From Pseudomonas lactis (GTDB lineage Bacteria > Pseudomonadota > Gammaproteobacteria > Pseudomonadales > Pseudomonadaceae), in NCBI RefSeq assembly GCF_001439845.1, contig NZ_JYLO01000004.1:372001-436000 (forward strand): a DNA stretch of 64,000 bases, in the 5' to 3' direction. Both the position numbers and the translations under genes were made by a program. The notes beneath the pieces were generated by a model that was given only the letters and a program-made list of their open reading frames with translations, had not been told where the DNA came from and made no database searches. Position 1 is the stretch's first letter. Every line of letters starts with the position of its first letter. Positions 26,097 to 34,158 of the stretch are shown in pieces.

Positions 26097-27332
26097 ATGC
26101 ACATCATCAATGCCCGCCTGCGCAACCGTGAAGGCCTGCATGATCTGCACCTGGAACACGGCCGGATCGCCAGCATCACTGCGCAAACCGGGGTGCCAAC
26201 GCTGATGGCCGGCGACTTGGACGCCGCCGGCAACCTGGTGATACCGCCCTTCGTCGAACCCCACATCCATCTTGACGCCACGCTTACCGCTGGCGAGCCG
26301 CGCTGGAACATGAGCGGTACGCTGTTTGAAGGCATCGAATGCTGGGGTGAACGCAAGGCCACCATTACCCAGGAAGACACCAAGGCGCGGGCCAAAAAAA
26401 CCATTCAGGCCCTCGCCGCCCATGGCATCCAGCATGTGCGCACCCATGTCGACGTCACCGACCCAGACCTCACCGCACTCAAGGCCATGCTGGAGGTACG
26501 TGAAGAGAGCACCCACCTGATCGACCTGCAAATCGTCGCCTTCCCCCAGGAGGGCATCGAGTCATTCCGCAATGGCCGCGAACTGATGGAAGAAGCCATT
26601 CGCCTGGGTGCCGACGTGATCGGTGGCATCCCCCACTTCGAATACACCCGCGACCAAGGCGTGAGTTCGGTGAAGTTCCTCATGGACCTGGCCGAACGCA
26701 CCGGCTGCCTGGTGGACGTGCACTGTGACGAAACCGACGATCCCCACTCACGCTTTCTCGAAGTCCTCGCAGAAGAAGCCCGCAGCCGCGAAATGGGTGC
26801 CCGCGTGACAGCCAGCCACACGACGGCCATGGGCTCCTACGACAACGCTTACTGCGCCAAGCTGTTTCGCCTGCTGGGGCATTCCGGTATCAGCTTTGTC
26901 TCGTGCCCCACCGAAAGCATCCACCTGCAAGGCCGCTTCGACAACTTCCCGAAACGCCGCGGCGTCACCCGCGTCAACGAACTGCTTGAGGCCGGCATGA
27001 ACGTGTGTTTCGGCCAGGACTCCATCGTCGATCCCTGGTACCCGCTGGGTAACGGCAATATCCTGCGAGTGCTGGAGGCCGGCCTGCACATCTGCCATAT
27101 GCTCGGTTACCGCAATTTGCAAAACGCCCTGGATCTGGTCACCGACAACAGTGCCAAGGCCATGGCCCTGGGCGATCGCTATGGGTTGCAAGCATGTCGC
27201 CCGGCCAACCTGCTGATCCTGTCGGCCGACAGCGACTACGAAGTCATACGTAGCCAGGGCCTGCCGTTGTACTCGATCCGCAACGGCAAGGTGCTGATGA
27301 AACGGCAACCGGCCCGGGTGGAGTTTATGTAA
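26097..27332 (+). CDS. codA: CodA, cytosine deaminase
   Basis: A 411-residue amidohydrolase-superfamily enzyme converting cytosine to uracil and ammonia. The metal-binding H56-x-H58 is in VEPHIHLDATLTAG. Further ligands and catalytic residues lie in VDVHCDETDDPHSRFLEVLA and in GQDSIVDPWYPLGNGNIL. The length and text closely follow E. coli CodA. The start at 26097 is preceded by AGAGGA. The gene is 50 bases after codB, in the same operon, and gives the cell ammonia from imported cytosine. Confidence 0.92.
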   Translation: MHIINARLRNREGLHDLHLEHGRIASITAQTGVPTLMAGDLDAAGNLVIPPFVEPHIHLDATLTAGEPRWNMSGTLFEGIECWGERKATITQEDTKARAKKTIQALAAHGIQHVRTHVDVTDPDLTALKAMLEVREESTHLIDLQIVAFPQEGIESFRNGRELMEEAIRLGADVIGGIPHFEYTRDQGVSSVKFLMDLAERTGCLVDVHCDETDDPHSRFLEVLAEEARSREMGARVTASHTTAMGSYDNAYCAKLFRLLGHSGISFVSCPTESIHLQGRFDNFPKRRGVTRVNELLEAGMNVCFGQDSIVDPWYPLGNGNILRVLEAGLHICHMLGYRNLQNALDLVTDNSAKAMALGDRYGLQACRPANLLILSADSDYEVIRSQGLPLYSIRNGKVLMKRQPARVEFM

Positions 27333-27341
27333 TCGCGTCGG

Positions 27342-29486
27342 TTAGACGACTGAGTCGATATCCAGCGTTTGCGCCCGTGCCTGTTCATTCTGGGACGGCG
27401 GCGGGATGCTGGCAAATTGCGCTGGCTCACGATTCTCGCGGTGGCTGAACCAACGTTTGAGGCTCGATTGCAGATGTGCAGAACGGGCATGGCTGCCGTA
27501 GACATCGTGGGCTTGCAGGCGACGCCAGCGCAGGCTTGCCAAGCGCTCGCGGCTGGTGTGCAAACGGTCGATCTCTGCGTTCAAGGCATCGGTGGGTTCA
27601 TGGCTACGATCATTGGCTGGGCGCCGCTGAGCCAGTTCACGCCGCTTGGCCCGCAGTTGCTCGCGCATGCCTTCGAAGGCCCGGTCGAGCAGCTCGAACT
27701 CCCGCTGGGTCACCAGCGGGCCCTCACTCTCCAGGGTTTGTTGCCAGCGGCGCAATGTCGCCCAGGCTGCGGGGACGTAGCTGGTGGTCATGAAGTGCTG
27801 GTCGGCTTGGAATAGTTGCCTCAGCAAATTATCGCGACCGGGCATGTCGCCTTGCAGTTGCAATGCGCGGTTGCAACCTGCCTCCTCGATGGATTCACAT
27901 CCAGGCTTCCATAGCACTGAAGAGTGGCTGCCATCCGGGAGCGTGATCGGCATGAAGTGATATTGCTCACCGTGATGCCGATAGGGGTTGCCGCCCACGC
28001 GCACCAGCCCTGCGGCGAACAGCAGGCCACCGGGTGCGGGGTTGCTGAATAGCGTGATGGCCCCGGGAATCCAGAGCTTGGCGGTGGTGTTCATCCAGGG
28101 CGCCGGGACACTGGGGACGGGGTCGTTGTGGTTGACGATGCGGTGGTGGACCAGGGTTGAGGCACCGGCGGTGAATTCGGCGTCGGCGGCGCGTGGGGCG
28201 CCGTAGGTGTAGAGGAGTGGGTCGTAATCTCGATCTGGTGTGCGGCGTAGGGCCTCTGCCAATAAGAGTGCTATAGCCCCCCCAAGACTATGGCCACAAA
28301 TGATAATTCGTTGACTGCTGTGATATCGAAAAAGGTAACCCGATACAAAATTATGTATGGCCTGAAATGCCTGATAAAAACCTTGATGGGCTTTTCCAAC
28401 GCCCTCGATGAATGGGACTTGATGGGCGTTTGCATCGCGTAGAACATCGGCACCACTAGCGGTGCCGCGTACAGCAATAAGCACCACTTCATCGTGATGA
28501 CAAATGAATGCTTGAGTATCTGTTCCAAACTCTACATCGTTAAAAAAGTGTATCCGCTCCGGATGCTCGAGATCATGCGCATTGGCATTCTGCCCGTACA
28601 GCTCTGGATCAAAAGGCAAAACCTCGAAACGACGGGAATAAGCTACGTCTTCATACAATGGATAAAATCGTTGCACTTGCTCTGAGTCAAACCTCCACGC
28701 CTCCCGATGACATGACAAGCGTTCGGAAAACAAATTTCCGATACTTGGATGCCAAGGAAAACTGACTTTATCCTTAGGTTCTGCTGAAGGGTCTTGGCCA
28801 AACTCGCAATAGCTTAATGTTGCCATTAACGCCAGTTGGTACAGGTTCAATGCGCAAAATTGATCCTGTGTAGAAAGGATTGGCCGTAATGCTCTTAGAG
28901 GTCGCACCTGCAACATCGTGAATTTTTTCGGAAAGAGCACCAACCCCTTGAAGGAAGACTCGGGAGGTCCAAAACCAAGGTCTGCCATCATCTTGAGTGC
29001 ATGCCGCATTGGACGGTGAGCCTGTGACGACAGGGGCGGCAAGTGAGCGCTATGTCGAACCAGGTCACTCACTTCAACCTGATAAAAATGATCTGCATTT
29101 GGGCGTGCGGGATTTTTTTCGACAATCTGATCGTGGTTATCAAGAAACTGGGTTTGCTCGGCACGCACTTGCAACTCAGTGATAGGCAATGCATAGAATG
29201 AACGTGTCATGAGCGAGTGATAGAGCGTTTCCCGACCTGAATAGCGCTCCTCCATCATCAGAATTACGGGACCACAGAAAAAGCCCTCCACTCGGGCAAA
29301 CCCCTCCCCGTTCAACCGACCGTTGTATTGCTGACCAGCAACGTCACGCAGGGTGTAAGGCAGTCCCCCATAACTTTTTCCATTTCCCGTTTCATCGACT
29401 AAGCAGAAGGTCAACCAATCCCCACTCAATGAGCAAGCAGGCATCCTGTCGTTGAAAAACTGTTGCTTCCATGCAGCTTGTTCCAT
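27342..29486 (-). CDS. class 3 lipase-type type VI secretion effector (Tle-like)
   Basis: A 714-residue protein without signal peptide. An alpha/beta hydrolase core lies at about residues 325-500, with nucleophile S400 in the elbow GHSLGGAIALLLAEAL. HRIVNHNDPVPSVPAP supplies the likely Asp. The C-terminal 200 residues are charged and helical (QREFELLDRAFEGMREQLRA), perhaps for membrane or loading contacts. Neighbours are a lipoprotein immunity candidate, a DUF4123 adaptor and VgrG, the standard layout for a phospholipase effector delivered to the periplasm of rivals. The 5' part (above about 28262) is clearly poorer in GC than the 3' part, which implies a mosaic origin. Confidence 0.8.
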   Translation of the reverse strand: MEQAAWKQQFFNDRMPACSLSGDWLTFCLVDETGNGKSYGGLPYTLRDVAGQQYNGRLNGEGFARVEGFFCGPVILMMEERYSGRETLYHSLMTRSFYALPITELQVRAEQTQFLDNHDQIVEKNPARPNADHFYQVEVSDLVRHSAHLPPLSSQAHRPMRHALKMMADLGFGPPESSFKGLVLFPKKFTMLQVRPLRALRPILSTQDQFCALNLYQLALMATLSYCEFGQDPSAEPKDKVSFPWHPSIGNLFSERLSCHREAWRFDSEQVQRFYPLYEDVAYSRRFEVLPFDPELYGQNANAHDLEHPERIHFFNDVEFGTDTQAFICHHDEVVLIAVRGTASGADVLRDANAHQVPFIEGVGKAHQGFYQAFQAIHNFVSGYLFRYHSSQRIIICGHSLGGAIALLLAEALRRTPDRDYDPLLYTYGAPRAADAEFTAGASTLVHHRIVNHNDPVPSVPAPWMNTTAKLWIPGAITLFSNPAPGGLLFAAGLVRVGGNPYRHHGEQYHFMPITLPDGSHSSVLWKPGCESIEEAGCNRALQLQGDMPGRDNLLRQLFQADQHFMTTSYVPAAWATLRRWQQTLESEGPLVTQREFELLDRAFEGMREQLRAKRRELAQRRPANDRSHEPTDALNAEIDRLHTSRERLASLRWRRLQAHDVYGSHARSAHLQSSLKRWFSHRENREPAQFASIPPPSQNEQARAQTLDIDSVV

Positions 29487-29500
29487 GAGGTTTCTCCTGA

Positions 29501-30274
29501 TTAATCACAGGTCGGATAAATATTGCATAAACGCCCATCTGGCATTTTGAACGCCTTGAAGTCAGAGACATTACCGCGACAAAACGCAAATATGTCTTCC
29601 TGGCTTTCTCCCCTGCAACGCTTCCAGCCACCGACAACCTTTACCCAGTTGTCTCGCACTGCTGGTTGTTCTTCTTCCGTTAACGCCAGCACCATTCTCA
29701 GCGTCTTCCCACGCAATCCAGCACGGGACACATAACCGCCAGCACGAGCTTTCGTAAGCTGTCCGCTGGTGTTCAGCGAATTGCATTTAAGCCCCTTAAT
29801 AAGGGCATGCTGGGGGCCAACAGTACGAAACAACCATTGACATTGCCCAGGAAGCTCTTGGACATAACTTTCTGACATCAAAGACATTCCGTCCTCCCAA
29901 CTATCTCGGATATAAACAGCGGCGTAATCTCGTCCGACATCCGACCAACGCCCCCCCCACTTTGCGTTAATCGCAAACACAAGTTTACGTAACATCAGCG
30001 AGCAGCCTTCCACCCGCTCTGTCATTGGCACCTCGAAACTCACTCTATTTGCTACGGGTTTGCTGGCAGCCTTGAATATTTTGAGATCCGCTCGCTTGCC
30101 ATGTCTTCGAGGCAACTTGCACGTTTCGCCCGCCGCGGGGGTGTAGGAAGCATCGCCCACAAGGCCGAATTGCGCCGGCAAATCCACCTCCAACGTAAAA
30201 CGCTCCACCGCCCTCCCCGTACATCCCGAAAGCACCCCAGCCACCAGCAGCACCAATCCCATCCATTTACTCAC
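29501..30274 (-). CDS. lipoprotein, probable immunity protein for the lipase effector
   Basis: A 257-residue protein with a lipoprotein signal: MSKWMGLVLLVAGVLSGC, Cys18 in the lipobox LSGC. A predicted beta-rich periplasmic domain follows, with many Cys (at least six more), which suggests disulfides. Tle lipases act in the periplasm and their immunity proteins are usually periplasmic or lipid-anchored, so the function follows from position. It overlaps the adaptor gene by 8 bases and precedes the lipase by 14, so antidote and toxin are made from one transcript. I do not recognise a named family. Confidence 0.72.
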   Translation of the reverse strand: MSKWMGLVLLVAGVLSGCTGRAVERFTLEVDLPAQFGLVGDASYTPAAGETCKLPRRHGKRADLKIFKAASKPVANRVSFEVPMTERVEGCSLMLRKLVFAINAKWGGRWSDVGRDYAAVYIRDSWEDGMSLMSESYVQELPGQCQWLFRTVGPQHALIKGLKCNSLNTSGQLTKARAGGYVSRAGLRGKTLRMVLALTEEEQPAVRDNWVKVVGGWKRCRGESQEDIFAFCRGNVSDFKAFKMPDGRLCNIYPTCD

Positions 30275-31103
30275 CGCTCCCTACCTCCCTGTGCCACTGC
30301 GCCACCACTCGTTCAAAATGCTCCCCAGGCGCCTCGCCTGCCCTCGGTTGCCAATGAGTAACACTGCTACCAGTCGCCTCGGCCAACCGGCGAACCACCA
30401 AAAATTCGAGCTGCGCAGGCTCCCGCCACCGCCAGGTGCGCGCTTGTTCCAGTACCTGGGCCAGCCAAATCCTGGGGTTTTGGAATTCGACCAATGCCGC
30501 CAGGTCTTCGCTGTGCTCCGCCAGCAGGTAGCGCAGGATATTGGCGTGCAGGATGGCTTCGGCCTGGGGGTTGGGTGTGTCGAGCCACGGCGGGGGCTCA
30601 GGCGCCGGGTAGTCGCCCGGTGCAGGGTTTTTGTGGTGGTGCCAATCATCTTCATGCCAATAGCACACGCTGATCAGAGGCCCGAGGTAGAAAGGCCAAT
30701 GTTCCTTGCCCAGATGGGCCAAGGCACGGGCCAGGGTGCGGTTGTCGTGCAAGCGATAAAGCGCCTGCTGGCCTACTGGCCCGACCAGCAGTCTCTCGCG
30801 CCAATGGCGCGCGATACCCGCCAGGTCGCTGGCCGGCAGGCTGGCGAGCCAACCCCAGTTCGACTCGGGGTGTAGCAGCAGGTCGGTCAGGGCGGGGTCA
30901 CTCATTCGCTCGATCAACACGATGACCGGGCCTGAACTCGCCAACTGCGCCACAGCGGTCTCGCTGTAAAGGTTGCAATAGTGCGAGGGCGCGCGACCGG
31001 CGAGCAGAGGTTGGCGAGCCTCGTGGTTGCCATCAAGCACAAGGCATAGTTGATGCCCGCTCTGCTGCTGTTGGGCCATCCAACGATAGGGCAAGCTGTT
31101 CAT
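30267..31103 (-). CDS. DUF4123 type VI effector adaptor (Tap/TEC)
   Basis: A 278-residue protein of the DUF4123 type, which acts as a chaperone that loads a cognate effector on the VgrG spike and is not itself secreted. Supporting text: LCLVLDGNHEARQPLLA at the N-terminus, SNWGWLASLPASDLAGIARH, and the late FQNPRIWLAQVLEQARTW. The start at 31103 overlaps the vgrG stop codon by one base, so the two are translationally coupled. Its own stop overlaps the immunity start. Confidence 0.82.
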   Translation of the reverse strand: MNSLPYRWMAQQQQSGHQLCLVLDGNHEARQPLLAGRAPSHYCNLYSETAVAQLASSGPVIVLIERMSDPALTDLLLHPESNWGWLASLPASDLAGIARHWRERLLVGPVGQQALYRLHDNRTLARALAHLGKEHWPFYLGPLISVCYWHEDDWHHHKNPAPGDYPAPEPPPWLDTPNPQAEAILHANILRYLLAEHSEDLAALVEFQNPRIWLAQVLEQARTWRWREPAQLEFLVVRRLAEATGSSVTHWQPRAGEAPGEHFERVVAQWHREVGSGE

Positions 31104-32986
31104 CAAGCCGCCCTCCCCGCGATATCGCACAGGCCTTCACGGGAGCATTCACACAGAGGGCAAAAGTCCGCGCCCAGTTGCTTGGCCAAGTCCATGATGA
31201 CGCCTTGCCCTGCTGAGATTTGCACACCGGCGTTCATCGAGCGGTATGCAGACGGCGAACCGCCCAGGGTGATGGGCTGGCTGCTTGAGATGCTGCCAGC
31301 CTGCATCACCAAATGTTCCCCGCCAGCCTTCAAACTCAGTTGCGCACCGGCCTCAATAACAAGGCTGGCACCGGCCTTGAGGTGAACCTGCTGCCCGGCT
31401 TCGATCACCAGGCTTTGGCCAACGCGAGTCAGGCTATCGCCCTCTACCTCCAGGCGACTGTCATGCCCCACCCGTTGCTCCAAGTCACGCTGGGCGCGCA
31501 GGTAAATGAGCTCTTCGCCGCGTCGGTCTTCAAGGTACAGCTCATTGGCGCCCCCGCCGCCCGGCGAACTGCGGCTGCGCAGAACGCTGCGTGTCTTGTG
31601 CTGCGGCAAAGGGTACGCCGGCAGATGCGATGCATTGGGCAGGCAACCGGTGACAAGGGGTTGGTCCGGGTCTCCCTCCAGAAAGCTCACCAACACTTCC
31701 ATGCCCACCCGTGGAATGACCATGGCGCCAAACCCATCACCCGCCCAACCGGACGCCACACGCAGCCAGCAACTGCTGGTCTCGTCGCCCTTTTCCGCGC
31801 GATCCCAGTGAAAGCGCACCTTCACACGACCATAAGCATCGCAGTGCACATCCTCGCCGGCAGGCCCGGTTACCGTCGCGGTCTGACTGCCACTGATCGT
31901 TGGCTTAGGGTGCTTGAGGGCCGGTCGATGCACTGCGCGCCAGGGGGTTGCGGTGAACCGGTTGCGATAGCCTTGGAACCCATTGGCATCAACGACCGAC
32001 TCCTCCAACACCTGCGGCTGGTAACCCTCATGACGCACCGAAGTCAGCAGCCATAAGTCGTTGCAGGCTGGGTCCGGGTGATCACACAGCTCAAGAAAGT
32101 GACCACTGCACAACGCCGGTTGATCGCTCTTGCCCAGTACCCGATGGCGATCACGCTGGTGGCGCTCCAGGCCGCGCCGTACCAGCTGCACACCGCGTGC
32201 ATGGCCCGTAAAGCCGGCAGGGTAGCCATAGTCTTCCAAAGGATCGACCGGCCCGGCACCGGCTTGGTCATGCAGGCGAAACGAAGGGTGCTCAAAGTCA
32301 TAGTCACGGCGTACGGTGCGCCGGCTGCGCGTTACCATGCGCCGGTCGAAACGTTGGACAACCGGGGGGCCAAGCGATGGATCAGCCGAGGGAGAATAAC
32401 GCTGCACCGGCAACCGTCGAAATACTGTCTGGTCATCACCGAACACCAGCAGATGATTCTCCGCGCTGTGGCGAAAGTGGTAGTGAATACCCTCCTCCTC
32501 ACACAGCCGCTGGATGAAATGCAGGTCGGACTCCCTGTACTGCACGCAAAATGCGCGCGGTGGATACACCACCGGCCCCAACTCAAACGCGTAGGCGTCG
32601 GCAAAGATACCGTGGTGTTCGAGGACCGCGGCAATCATCTGCGGTACGCTGCGCTGCTGAAAAACCCGCTGGTCGCAACGATGGGCAAGGGATGCCAGGC
32701 GTGGGGCCAGCGTCAGGTGATAAAGGGTGAGCCGCGTACCGGGATCATCCCGACCGATGGCGTAGATTTGCCCATGTAAGCCCTGGTCTGCTTCGCCGAA
32801 AGCCAGATAAACGGGTTGATGAAGCAACGCCTCCAGGTCAAGGGAAGGATCTTCGCTGACTAACTGCATGTGTATAAAGTAAGGCTGATCGAGGGCTTCG
32901 CTGCCTTTGAACGCCACTACCTGAAGTTCTGTATTTATGCTTGAAAGAACTAACTTGAAACGCGACAAAACAACCCCGTTAACCAT
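31103..32986 (-). CDS. vgrG: VgrG, type VI secretion spike protein
   Basis: A 627-residue spike trimer subunit. The N-terminal gp27-like part includes FCVQYRESDLHFIQRLCEEE, the hallmark VgrG text. The gp5/OB-like part has DAYGRVKVRFHWDRAEKGDE and RVASGWAGDGFGAMVIPRVG followed by GMEVLVSFLEGDPDQPLVTG. A repetitive beta-helix needle follows (LVIEAGQQVHLKAGASLVIE). The C-terminus ends in an unusual Cys cluster C609-x2-C612-x-C614-x5-C620. No hcp, tss or PAAR gene is in the window, so this is an orphan vgrG module. A weak ribosome site leaves the exact start open. Confidence 0.93.
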   Translation of the reverse strand: MVNGVVLSRFKLVLSSINTELQVVAFKGSEALDQPYFIHMQLVSEDPSLDLEALLHQPVYLAFGEADQGLHGQIYAIGRDDPGTRLTLYHLTLAPRLASLAHRCDQRVFQQRSVPQMIAAVLEHHGIFADAYAFELGPVVYPPRAFCVQYRESDLHFIQRLCEEEGIHYHFRHSAENHLLVFGDDQTVFRRLPVQRYSPSADPSLGPPVVQRFDRRMVTRSRRTVRRDYDFEHPSFRLHDQAGAGPVDPLEDYGYPAGFTGHARGVQLVRRGLERHQRDRHRVLGKSDQPALCSGHFLELCDHPDPACNDLWLLTSVRHEGYQPQVLEESVVDANGFQGYRNRFTATPWRAVHRPALKHPKPTISGSQTATVTGPAGEDVHCDAYGRVKVRFHWDRAEKGDETSSCWLRVASGWAGDGFGAMVIPRVGMEVLVSFLEGDPDQPLVTGCLPNASHLPAYPLPQHKTRSVLRSRSSPGGGGANELYLEDRRGEELIYLRAQRDLEQRVGHDSRLEVEGDSLTRVGQSLVIEAGQQVHLKAGASLVIEAGAQLSLKAGGEHLVMQAGSISSSQPITLGGSPSAYRSMNAGVQISAGQGVIMDLAKQLGADFCPLCECSREGLCDIAGRAA

Positions 32987-33327
32987 CCTTTGTTACCCGC
33001 CATCAACTTTCTCTTGAACGACTCTCTCTCGCCCCAACACCCATTTGGATTGCGAAAAAAAGCACCTGAACACGCTCAAGCTTAGCGATCCCAGGCACTT
33101 TTCGGTCCTTTTTGAATAAAACAGAAGTTTCGTACAGCGAAGATGGAAGTGTCTTTTACAGAATATATACAGCCAAAAAAATCTTCTAACGGCATGAAGA
33201 AAATTCTGACTACAGTTTGTCTCTGCATAGCTAAATTTTAAGGAAACGGCTGACACTTATTTAATACGACAGTCGTTTCCGCTTTTTAGTCGCCCTGTCC
33301 AGCTACAAGTGTTGGCTCCTGACCATG
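32987..33327. other. AT-rich leader of the vgrG module
   Basis: No convincing gene was found. The DNA is far richer in A and T than its surroundings and presumably holds the vgrG promoter, but no clear -35/-10 pair was identified. At 33242-33287 an imperfect stem (GGAAACGGCTG against CAGTCGTTTCC) with a 17-base loop is followed by GCTTTTT on the plus strand. It could be an intrinsic terminator with no obvious upstream gene. Confidence 0.4.
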
Positions 33328-33693
33328 GGTAACCACGATGCGAAGCGAGTCGCTCTTGATCTGCTTTTGATCTTAGGCGCCCCGTCAAACCACGCTGGCC
33401 GGAATTCGACAGGGATTTGGGGGGTAAACCGGCAGGGATGCCGGTTTAGCCGCCCCGCGCCATGGATGGCGCGTGGCGGCGGCCCCCCAAATCACTGGCG
33501 GATTACGGGCACACCGAGCCTAGGCGAGGTGCCGAGTGGTGGGGCAAGAGCGCTTTGCTTACTTTCGCGCTTTTCGAAAGTGAGCCGCCGTCAGGGCGGA
33601 ACCCTAGGTGGCCGTTACCGCAGCAATGGATATGTACACAATCCAACTGTGTTGACTGTCAGGCCGCCTTCGCGAGCAAGCCCGCTCCCACAG
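33328..33693 (+). repeat. long structured intergenic repeat element, copy 2
   Basis: It matches copy 1 (8855-9226) along its length. The outer stem is 33403-33424 with 33483-33504; its inner part GATTTGGGGGG/CCCCCCAAATC is perfect. It encloses hairpins 33426-33447 and 33449-33480, the latter identical to copy 1. Distal hairpins AGCG/CGCT, CTTTT/AAAG and CCGCC/GGCGG follow. Arms that differ from copy 1 differ on both sides so that pairing is kept. A REP (TTCGCGAGCAAGCCCGCTCC, 33669-33693) closes it, and a second REP in the same orientation lies at 33741-33764. Confidence 0.85.
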
Positions 33694-33764
33694 TTTGATT
33701 GTGGGGTGTCAGGTAGATATGCATCGGCTGGCAGGCCGCCATCGCAGGCAAGCCAGCTCCCACA

Positions 33765-34158
33765 TTTGAATCGCGGGGCGTCAGGCCTCCCTTACAGCAA
33801 TACCCCCCTCTTAGCGCCCAGCATGGCAATTGCCCACTGATATTGCCTAGCGTCTCTACCTAGCGAGACTGCGGCATATTACAGAACGCCAAGTCTGTGG
33901 AAAGTGATCTGGAAGGTGGTAATCCGCCGCAAGAAACCTGGGGTTCAGCCACTCCCGCAGGGATTACACACCTTCCAGCCCACCTCCTACAGGCTCGATC
34001 ATTTCTACGTGGTCACCGGTGGTCAAAGCGTTCCGTGTTTGTAAAAAAATTGCCTCGCACCCCGTAACACCAAGGGAACCCGGCTCGCTCGAGAGGGCCT
34101 GATGTGCAAGGATGTCGCGCCGGACATCGTTCGTTGAACGCCAAACCAAGGATTTTTC
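33765..34158. other. intergenic region with an orphan hrp-box-like sequence
   Basis: No gene is supported between the repeat element and the MFS gene. On the minus strand, 34034-34006 reads GGAACG-N16-CCACGTA, which fits the hrp-box consensus, but it is followed only by a 12-codon frame (MIEPVGGGLEGV). It may be chance or a remnant of a lost effector gene. Confidence 0.3.

Noticed and set aside
27369..27815. A 148-codon plus-strand frame opposite the 3' end of the lipase effector
   Set aside because: No family text; an antisense shadow of the GC-rich half of the lipase gene.
32993..33256. An 87-codon minus-strand frame just upstream of vgrG
   Set aside because: AT-rich, Cys/Phe-rich random-looking text, no ribosome site, and it overlaps the expected promoter region.
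33325..33840. A 171-codon frame, and a shorter one, through structured repeat copy 2, with similar short frames in copy 1 (9005-9250)
   Set aside because: The text shared between copies (HTEPRRGAEWWGKS, then SKVSR) falls in different frames in the two copies, while base pairing is preserved. Structure, not protein, is conserved.
33964..34149. A 61-codon minus-strand frame over the orphan hrp-like box
   Set aside because: The box lies inside the frame, so it could not be its promoter; no homology or ribosome site.
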